Positions 56,661 through 64,000 of a stretch of 64,000 nucleotides of DNA are shown in pieces. Position 1 is the first letter of the stretch, and each line of letters begins with the position of its first letter. Position numbers and translations under genes: made by a program. Under the pieces are notes generated by a model that saw nothing but the letters and a program-made list of their open reading frames with translations, had not been told where the DNA came from and searched no databases. The DNA is from Peromyscus leucopus (lineage: Eukaryota; Chordata; Mammalia; Rodentia; Cricetidae): assembly GCF_004664715.2 (NCBI RefSeq), contig NC_051068.1:55872953-55936952 (forward strand). The letters run 5' to 3'.

Positions 56661-58394
56661 GGAAGTTACTTATTGGAAATCCTGCCATTTCCTTGTTCAG
56701 AACTGAGCCATAAGTCCATTTTTATTCACGGAAGGGGAAAAAGAAACTGACTTTACCCTTTCTCAAAGAAGATTAACAAAATAATTTGTGGACATATTTT
56801 AAAGCCCCCACAGCCTCTGTCCCTGCTTCTTTGGTGTCTGTTTATTACATACTATATGGAGTAGATATTGTATTAAGTAAACATTAAAATGTTATTTATA
56901 TTCTTATATTTCAGATGTTCCATAGCAATATAGCAATATATAGTTTCCAATTTTTTGTTACTGATCCATTTTCTCCAACTCTCTGTGAACTTTCTCCACT
57001 TCAGTTACATAGTATGGAACAAATATAAATCTTCTGGGTAATCTGGGGTCCTATCACACAGCACTGAGGCTCCTGAAATAGCATCTATAAAGTCAATTTT
57101 AATTCAATTGTATGTGGCTAAGTAAAATATTTTATGAGACACTAGATCAAACATCTGTTCTCTTTCTTCGGACTACTACTTTAGTAATTGAATTATTTAC
57201 AGAAAAGGCAATCAAATTAGTTTCTCATAATTATAGACTTTTTATTGTTCATATTTCATGTTCCTTGCAACACCTAAATGAGAGTGTTTCTTTTTCTACA
57301 AAGCATTTGTTCCATTATTTTAGTAGAAGCTAAGCAATCTTATTTACTCAAGCAATCTAACTGGCAATTGTAGCCCATTTCTTGGAAACAATGACAAACA
57401 GAATGTTTATTTTGTTGTCCCGGAGCTGACGGTAGATTTCTCTTCTGGTTTATTGATTTGGGCTGCTGAGAAACAATAGCGTGAACTTGCAAGAAATGTT
57501 AGTTTAAGCAAGCCAAGACTCCACCAAGCAAAAAACATGCAATGGACTCAGAAACCGTCACTTCCTGTTTTCTGGCCCATAAACTGTGGGCCAGAAATGC
57601 ACATGTCAAGCTCTAGCAGGCTCAAAGAATCTCTGTCAGCAGAAAAGTAGTCAGACCAATATTTTAATTTATTTACTCACCCAAACATTTACCACACATG
57701 TGCAGGGCATCCAGAGCTGGATTGAGATCTCAAGTCCTCTAAGTTCTAAAAGGACTATGATCTTCACACGCCTTTTCAAAATAAAATTAGTATCGATGTC
57801 CAACACAGCAGAGCAAAGCCTGCCGACTTGCACTTCCTGTGCCTATTAAGCATGGGGAAACTGAAATAAAATAATGACTGGGGCAGTAGAGAGGACACAA
57901 TCCCTGAGGGAAGAATTGCAAGAACTTGGCCCTGCCTGGGACACCTTTCAACTTTTATAGCTTTTAATTTGAGAGTGGGGCAAAACGAGATAACTATACT
58001 CTGAAAGGAACTCAGTTATGTCTGGTCTGTGTTCATAACAACCACAGGCAAGAGAAAGGAATACAGACACACAAGAAGAGAACAAGAGAGGAAGAACAAT
58101 CTGTGGTGTGATGTGGTCAGAGCGTCTCCCCTAATGTCCGAACCTGGATACTAACTCCTCCGGGGTGTGGTGAGGGGGTTGGTGAAGTCTTTAAGAGGTG
58201 TGGCCTACCATAGAGTAACAAGATCACTCTGGGGTGCTGCACTCAAAACAGACTGATGTCTGTCTCCGGGAACCCCAGTCAATTTTCGTGACAGTGAGTT
58301 TATGTGAAACCGAATCACAGCTGTGCATAAAAACTCACATGAAACAAAATCAAAACTGTGCAGAAAACATAAAAACCCTGACACAGTATTTGAA
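56661..58394. other. No gene; single-copy
   Basis: AT-rich, with no coding support. At 58115-58215 the words 'gtctttaagaggtgtggcct' and 'atgtccgaacctggatacta' hint at an old LTR piece. Confidence 0.45.
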
Positions 58395-58775
58395 TTGCTG
58401 TAATAGTCAAATTTCAATCACTGTGACAAAAACCAGCTTAACAGGCAGAGGAAGGGTATGTTTTGAGCTGTAGCTTTAGAGATTCCATTCCATACACATA
58501 GCTCCTGGGCCTACTGTAGGCAGAAGGTTGTGATGGGGGGTACAGTAGAGTAATGCTTCGGACTTCACCGCAGCAGAGAAGCAGAGAGAGGAGGGAACAA
58601 AGGCAAAGGATGCCCTTCAAAGACATCGCCCACACACACACCTGTCTCCTCCAGTGACGCCCTATCTCAGAACGAGTCCACCACCTCCCAGCAGGGCCAC
58701 CAGCCTGTAACAGCTGCACCCCTGGAGGATACACCAGACCAAAGCTGTGAGAGTGGCCACCAGAAAGAGCTGTGG
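58395..58775 (+). mobile_element. Rodent interspersed repeat 'family C'
   Basis: 'caatcactgtgacaaaaacc', 'gcagagaagcagagagagga', 'ggatgcccttcaaagacatc', 'ctcctccagtgacgccctat' and 'cagcagggccaccagcctgt' match the order of this common rodent repeat. Confidence 0.6.
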
Positions 58776-59048
58776 ATTCCAGATGCAGCTCTCCTAGCAG
58801 GAACACAGCTGAGTCACGGGTTTATACAAAGTATAAACCCTGTCTAGGCTAACACTCAAAGCCGACCACTATACACAGGAATACATGGCTCATTCCTAAC
58901 AGAAAAGACAACCGTAGAGTCTACTGGCAAGATAACCCAGTATGGCAATGGGCAGGTGAGGGCTGTAAACTGACTGTAATAATTATGCTCAGCAAAGCAG
59001 ATGGTATGTAATTTCAGTGCTGAAATGCAGGCAATGAAAGAGAAGCAA

Positions 59049-59165
59049 ATGGCTAGGCATGATGGCATGCCCCGTAATCTCAGCATTCAGGAGACTCAAG
59101 CAGGAGGATGAGGAGTTCAAGGCCAGCCTAGTCTGTATAGCAAGACGCTGACTCAGAAGAAAAGA
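59049..59165 (+). mobile_element. B1-type SINE (old)
   Basis: 'tggctaggcatgatggcatg', 'ccgtaatctcagcattcagg', 'gttcaaggccagcctagtct' and 'gcaagacgctgactcagaag'. Confidence 0.87.
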
Positions 59166-59289
59166 GTGGATAGCAGACATACAACAGGAAACTGTGTCCA
59201 GTTGTCTGAGCCAGACAGCTGAGAAGTAGAGAGTAAGGAGAGTCTTCTTCAGAGCAGGCAGAGGAAAGCGACTTAATCCCACACAGGAA

Positions 59290-59645
59290 TCGGAGCCTAG
59301 ATTAAGGATTTAGCAACAGAAACTCCAGCAAACAGAATTCAAGGAACTATATTTTAAATGCTGAAAGAAAAACACTTCCCTCCGAGAAGTCTGTGACTAG
59401 TGAAAACATCCTTCAAATGTGAACATGAAATAAGAGTATCTTTTGAAAATGTGTTAAGACAAGTTGATGCCAGAAGAACATCACTAGAAGAAATGGTCCA
59501 CAGCTTCGTTCAGGCAAAAAGAGAACGTTTCGTTACAAAATTGAAACCTGATTCTCCCAGAGAGAGGAAAAAGTATAAAAGACAGCAGCAATCTGGGAAA
59601 TACAAAGGACTGTGCTCATACATGCTTGTATAGCAAAGGGGAAAA
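59290..59645 (+). mobile_element. Ancient L1 relic (mammal-wide L1M type)
   Basis: 'gtgaaaacatccttcaaatg', 'gaagaacatcactagaagaa' and 'tctgggaaatacaaag' follow the order of an L1M-type end ('AAAATATCCTTCA...GAAATGCTAAAGG'). A 77-codon open frame (59400-59633) lies on it and is best read as this relic. Confidence 0.6.
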
Positions 59646-59984
59646 AAACATGTAAAGATGCAGGATATTATCATCCTAGACAGTCTTCCAAGCCTCCTTT
59701 GTCTACTCTCCAGGAAGAAATTGGTGTTCTGAAATTTCCCAGCCATAGACAAGTTGAGCTGGTTATGGAGAGAATAAGATTGATGGGGAAATTAGCCACC
59801 TTTAGAAGTAGCAGGTTCAGGGACTCAGGAGAGTTCCACTTTGGCTAATTGGCAATTAGCGCAGTCACAGCAGCAGAACTGGAAGGTCCAGTAGACCAGA
59901 CGTTTCCGACAGGGGACTTGACTTGAAGATCTTCCCGCTGAACCCTGCTAAACTGACCAGGCAACTGTTGCCAGCACTAGAAAG

Positions 59985-60190
59985 TAGCTGCAGGTACTCC
60001 TCCGCTTATGGTGACATGTGTGGGAAGTTGAAAATGCATTGATACCTCTCCCTAACTGAGCATCCCAGCTCAGCCTAGTCCACCTTGGAAGCACTCGGGA
60101 TACTTGCCTACATTAGTCCATGGTCAGGCAAAATCATCCAACACAAGCCCTCTGTTTTATGATGAAGTGGAGGATGTACTACAGCCCTAG
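59985..60190 (+). mobile_element. Tigger/MER2-like DNA transposon relic
   Basis: 'gttgaaaatgcattgatacc', 'tgagcatcccagctcagcct', 'acttgcctacattagtccat' and 'gtcaggcaaaatcatccaac' match the order of the mammal-wide MER2 group as I remember it. Confidence 0.55.
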
Positions 60191-60732
60191 CCTCCTGATT
60201 GAAGCCTTCCCTTCTGAAGGGAGGAGGGAGGCTCAGAAGAGTCCTAAGCCAGCTACTGAACACTCAGGCTCAGAAAGTTTAAGGATTTCCAAGCCTCCTC
60301 CAGGATTATATAAGCAGTAACCCATGCCCGGGAAGAGAAGACTTCTTCCACTGGGGCTGTGCGGGATGCTCCGGGGATGCACCTCTCGTGAGTCACCATC
60401 CATTCTGGGATGGGTTTGGGGGAATGCAGCTGCCTTTGGGCAACCCATGCTCCTGTAAGTCCAGTAAACTCACTGGTTCACCAGACTAGACCAGTGAGAC
60501 CATTTCTTTAGTATGTCGTCTGTGCCCCATCTGTGGGGAATGGTCATTTTTACCCACTTTCCTAACAAAAGTCACACAACAGGTAGATTTCCTTCTGTAA
60601 TGTATTTAATCCTCTGTATCTAAGAAATGTTGGCGGCATTGCAGAGTCCTGGGTTATTTCCCTCATGATAATGTAGCCAGTTGTTAAGCTGTAGCTCACT
60701 GACACAGACCAGTATCACAAAAGAGTATTGTT
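60191..60732. other. No gene; single-copy
   Basis: Two opposing short frames (60120-60448) without known domains; nothing called. Confidence 0.45.
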
Positions 60733-60905
60733 GCCAGGTGGCGGCGAAGCAGCGGCAGCGGCGGCACGCCTTTAATCCCAGCACTCAGAGGCAGAGGCAG
60801 GCGGATCTCTGTGAGTTCGAGGCCAGCCTAGGCTATGGAGTGAGTTCCAGGAAAGGCACAAAGCTACACAGAGAAACCCTGTCTCAGGAGAAAAAAAAAA
60901 AAAAA
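60733..60905 (+). mobile_element. B1 SINE with a CGG-rich head expansion
   Basis: Starts 'gccaggtggcggcgaagcag', with a GCGGC-type expansion (60740-60765), then 'cgcctttaatcccagcactc', 'aggcaggcggatctctgtga', 'gttcgaggccagcctaggct' and 'cacagagaaaccctgtctca', with A15 at 60891-60905. Young by sequence. The usual 'ggtggtggcgcacgcc' head is lengthened by about 13 bp. Confidence 0.93.
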
Positions 60906-61604
60906 GATACAGAGACAAAATGCTTACCTAAAATATATGGAACCCTGGCTTCAAAAACAAACACCACCACTACCATGAAAGGGAGGGGGGAGGGATGAGA
61001 TAAAAACTCAGATTTTGTAATGTAGTTTTTACTAGGTATATATCAGTCTTGCACCAAGTAAAGTTGAGAATTTATGAAGGCAAAGCATCAAGTTAGGTGC
61101 AGTCCCGATGATAGAACAATGCTAGAACCGTGGTTCACTCTTTAAAGCAGAATGTCATTAGCTCTAGACTCAAAGACGAAATCACAAACAGCACAGAAGG
61201 CCTAGGGTAAAAATACCTACCGCAATGCAGCGCGTTCACTTCTCATTTTCAGAACTAAAATGGATGATGACCACGCCATGAGCAACACTTTTGGCCAGGT
61301 TCAAGTTTATCTAATTTTCCAGTGAACAGAAAAATCAATTGTCTAAACCCTCAGATCCGAGTTAAATCACTAGACTTTCAGGTGCTTACACAAAGCCACT
61401 AATGTGGCCTAGTGAAGTGCTCTGAATTCAGAAGAGCAGGGAACCGTTACACACGGTGAGGGCTGCTGACCCTCCCCGCTCAGGTTTGCACCCCATACAT
61501 GCTAAGAAAGAAAGGTCCAATGCTGCTCTCAACTGCAGCTTGTGACTGCTGTGAACCACTACAAGCTCTCAGATGATCATCCAGACACTGGGTGACGTGG
61601 GGTG
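60906..61604. other. No gene; single-copy
   Basis: No recognised repeat and no coding support. Confidence 0.45.
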
Positions 61605-62135
61605 CTTTCTTTGCTATTGTGACGGTTATTCTTGGTTGCCAGCTTGAATACATCTGGAATTAACTAAAACCCCAAAGTAGAGGGCACACCTGCAAGGGAG
61701 CTTTGCTTAATATGAAATAGGAAGATCCATTTCTAATCTGAATCTTTGAGGTAGGAAGGCACGCCTTTAATCCAGATCTTTGAGCTGGGAAAAGACAAGC
61801 CTTTAATCCAGATCTGATCTGGGCCACGCCTTCTGCTGGAAGCCTAAGAATGTGAGAGAAGAAAACTTTTGCTCTTTGCCTGCTTGCCCTCACCTTGATA
61901 ACGAGTCCATTCCTTCACTGACATTAAAGCCTACTTCCTCAGGATTCCAGTGTATATTGAAGACCAGCTGAGACATCCAACCTCATGAACTGAGCAACTA
62001 CTAGATTCTTGGACTCTCCATTCACAGGCAGCCACTGTTGGATTAGCTAGGGCACAGCTTGAGAGCCATTCTAATAGTTATGTAGAGGATCATTCTGTAA
62101 GTTCTGTTCCTCTAGAGAACCCTGACTTCTGCAGC
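61605..62135 (+). mobile_element. Rodent interspersed repeat 'family D'
   Basis: 'attgtgacggttattcttgg', 'ttgccagcttgaatacatct', 'ggaattaactaaaaccccaa', 'gctctttgcctgcttgccct', 'tgaagaccagctgagacatc', 'cagccactgttggattagct' and 'tgttcctctagagaaccctg'. A common rodent repeat, nearly full-length. It holds two B1-head-like units at 61757-61830 ('cacgcctttaatccagatct' and 'caagcctttaatccagatct'). Confidence 0.65.
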
Positions 62136-63518
62136 TGTGTGGTGAGGCTTGTGGAGAAGCTCCTGAAAGGAGGTTATAGTAAAAACTGGGATCTACCACT
62201 AGGTGGAGACAACCCTGGCTCCTCCCTTCAGAGTTGATTCATTTCAACAGGACCTGAACAACTGGGTAGCTGGAGTCCTTAACTACAGAGCCAACCTCTG
62301 CGTCCATAGTTCTTGTGTTTATTTCTTTACTGCTTAGCCTCAGAGCACTATCTGAGAATGACAGGCGCCCTCTCCAACTCTGCAAGGGCAACGGATGCTT
62401 GCCAGCTGTCATTGACCTCACCACAGTTTGTCCTCCGGCTTTCTCTGTATGTCTGGTGCCTTGTTAATGAAGACCTAAGCCCAGGTGGTGATTGCTTTCC
62501 ATCGTCCAGATAAGAACCCTTGTTCTACTCGATTGACTTACAGAGTACATGGTGCATGCCCAAGTACAGCAGCCCAGGGGCATATCGCGATCATAAATAA
62601 TGATCAGTTCTTCAATCCTTGTTTTAGTTTCCTCCCCAGTGATCAAAAGTTCAGACCAAACGTGAGCTCGAAATCCCTTTACATGCGTTCGGTACATAAC
62701 AGTCTGTCTGAGCGGATCACCGTCTGAAGACAGTTCTTTATACACTAATAGTTCCTAAGGAATTGTTTCCAGCCAACCACATTAGCTCTAGAAAATAGTT
62801 ACAAGTCTGCAGAAGGCGTACAAGTCCAACCACCCTGAAATAGCAGCCCAAACAGCACAAAGTCTCCTGGTTTACCCCGGCCACAGCCAATGAGAGAGGG
62901 GTGGGGCAGTACGGAGGTCCGACTTGGAAGTCAGACAAAATCTGAAGAGGGACGTTATTCTAAGTCTCGACCCAGTAGTCAAAGACACAAATGGTCATGG
63001 GCTATCATGCCACCCAGGGATGGCTTCATGGGTCATCACGTGAGGCTTGTGCCTCTGAAGCTCAATTCTTAAATGGTTCCATTCCAAACTTTTGAATAAT
63101 GTTTTGATAAGGGGGCCACATCTTTCTGCACTGGGCAGCACAAATTACACAGTCTATCCCACTATCATATGGTTCTCTTTGTAAACATTGCGCAACTAAC
63201 AATCAAGAAATGAAGAGTAAGCTGATGTAACTGAGGATCAGTGGTGGGCCCAGGCCCGCTAGGATTCTTCCTCCCCGCTCAGGCACTTTGCTGGCCAGAG
63301 CCATACATCATCACATTTGAAAAGTGTGCCCTCTGACCTTTCAGTGAGCATCTGTGGTGATTTTAAATATGAAGTGGAACAGTACTAAAAGAAATACTCG
63401 GGCCTGTCCTCATGTCTCCTCAAAGATGTCTTTTATATAACGGAACTACAAGAAGGAATATATACAGTGTGGGGTCCTTGAAGGGGACTGGTAAGGAACA
63501 GTGGGTGGTTCCATGGAG

Positions 63519-63522
<4 letters not shown>
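62136..63522. other. No gene; single-copy
   Basis: No coding support; overlapping short frames on both strands at 62239-62745 have no known domain. Confidence 0.45.
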
Positions 63523-63575
<53 letters not shown>

Positions 63576-63702
63576 AAAGAAGGAAAGGAAGGAAGGGAGG
63601 GAGGGGGAGAGAGAGAGAGAGAAGGAAAGAAGGAAAAGAAGGAAGGAAGGGAGGGAGGGAGGGAGAGAGAGAGGGAGGGGGAGAGAGAGAGAAGGAAGAA
63701 AG

Positions 63703-63784
<82 letters not shown>

Positions 63785-63786
63785 GA
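63523..63786 (+). repeat. 264-base pure purine tract
   Basis: (GA)n, then GGAA/GGGA mixtures, a second (GA)n, a second GGAA/GGGA block and a terminal (GAAA)n, with no pyrimidine on the plus strand. It gives long low-complexity frames on both strands (Glu/Arg/Lys-rich on plus, Phe/Leu/Ser-rich on minus) that are not genes. Confidence 0.98.
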
Positions 63787-64000
63787 CTGCAACACTCAGG
63801 AAGAACAAAGATGACCTCCGCAGAAAACAATCTCTTCCCCACCTTGGCAGACCCAGCCCAGAGTTCCATGACACAGCGATGAACTAGGGAGCTGAACTGA
63901 AAGGTCCACTAGTGTGTCTCTGAGGACGGCCATGACAACAGCCTTAACGAGCATGAGGCTTGCCTTGCGTCCCCAGAGGAGATCGCCACTGAGCGAAGCA
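63787..64000. other. End of window; nothing recognised
   Basis: About 210 bp of ordinary-composition DNA without a recognised repeat. Confidence 0.5.

Noticed and set aside
63412..63882. Long frames on both strands rich in Glu/Arg/Lys or Phe/Leu/Ser
   Set aside because: Direct translation of the purine tract; low complexity only.

Overview
The window looks like muroid rodent nuclear DNA, probably from a cricetid (deer mouse, vole or hamster type). It carries B1, B2/B3, B4 and ID SINEs, 5'-truncated rodent L1 fragments, URR1-type hAT elements and LTRs resembling cricetid families. The order-level call is firm. The family-level call is recalled from repeat families and could not be checked by search. 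Older mammal-wide relics (MIR, MaLR-like, MER2/Tigger-like, old L1) lie between the younger insertions.

I found no convincing intact protein-coding gene, no multi-exon gene model, no tRNA or rRNA gene and no CpG island. The window reads as intergenic or deep intronic DNA. Long open frames come either from low-complexity or tandem DNA (minisatellite at 8.9-9.4 kb, purine tract at 63.5-63.8 kb) or from retroelement relics. The gene-derived sequences are processed copies: an RPS2 retrocopy (19.6-21.5 kb, minus strand), an RPS10 retrocopy (40.6-41.2 kb, minus strand) and a fragment resembling the GCC2 5' coding region (19.9-20.2 kb, plus strand). All three are broken.

Layout: 0-1.5 kb holds an L1-mobilised HAL1-like element with a B1 inside it. 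2-4.5 kb holds rodent repeats and SINEs. 5.6-8.4 kb holds an L1 end, an LTR and a three-layer nest of L1, URR1 and URR1. 8.9-9.4 kb is a C-rich minisatellite. 9.4-16 kb is mostly single-copy with MIR relics. 16.1-19.5 kb holds microsatellites, a solo LTR, L1 pieces and URR1. 19.6-21.5 kb is the RPS2 pseudogene, split by a segment with GCC2-like sequence and an LTR. 22-37.6 kb is mostly single-copy with scattered SINEs and one L1 3' end. 37.7-39.5 kb is a second HAL1-like element, split by a solo LTR. 40.6-45.7 kb holds the RPS10 pseudogene and a dense SINE cluster. 45.7-58.4 kb is mostly single-copy with MaLR-like relics. 58.4-62.1 kb holds rodent repeats, an old L1 and a B1. The window ends with a 264-base pure purine tract.

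No set of genes works together here. The main content is the insertion history, which target-site duplications record in several places: two solo LTRs with exact 6-bp duplications, a URR1 nested in a URR1 with a 6-bp repeat at the junctions, two B1s with near-perfect duplications, and L1-type duplications at the HAL1-like copies and the RPS2 retrocopy. I see no sign of a new biological system. The least explained object is the GCC2-like/LTR composite inside RPS2.
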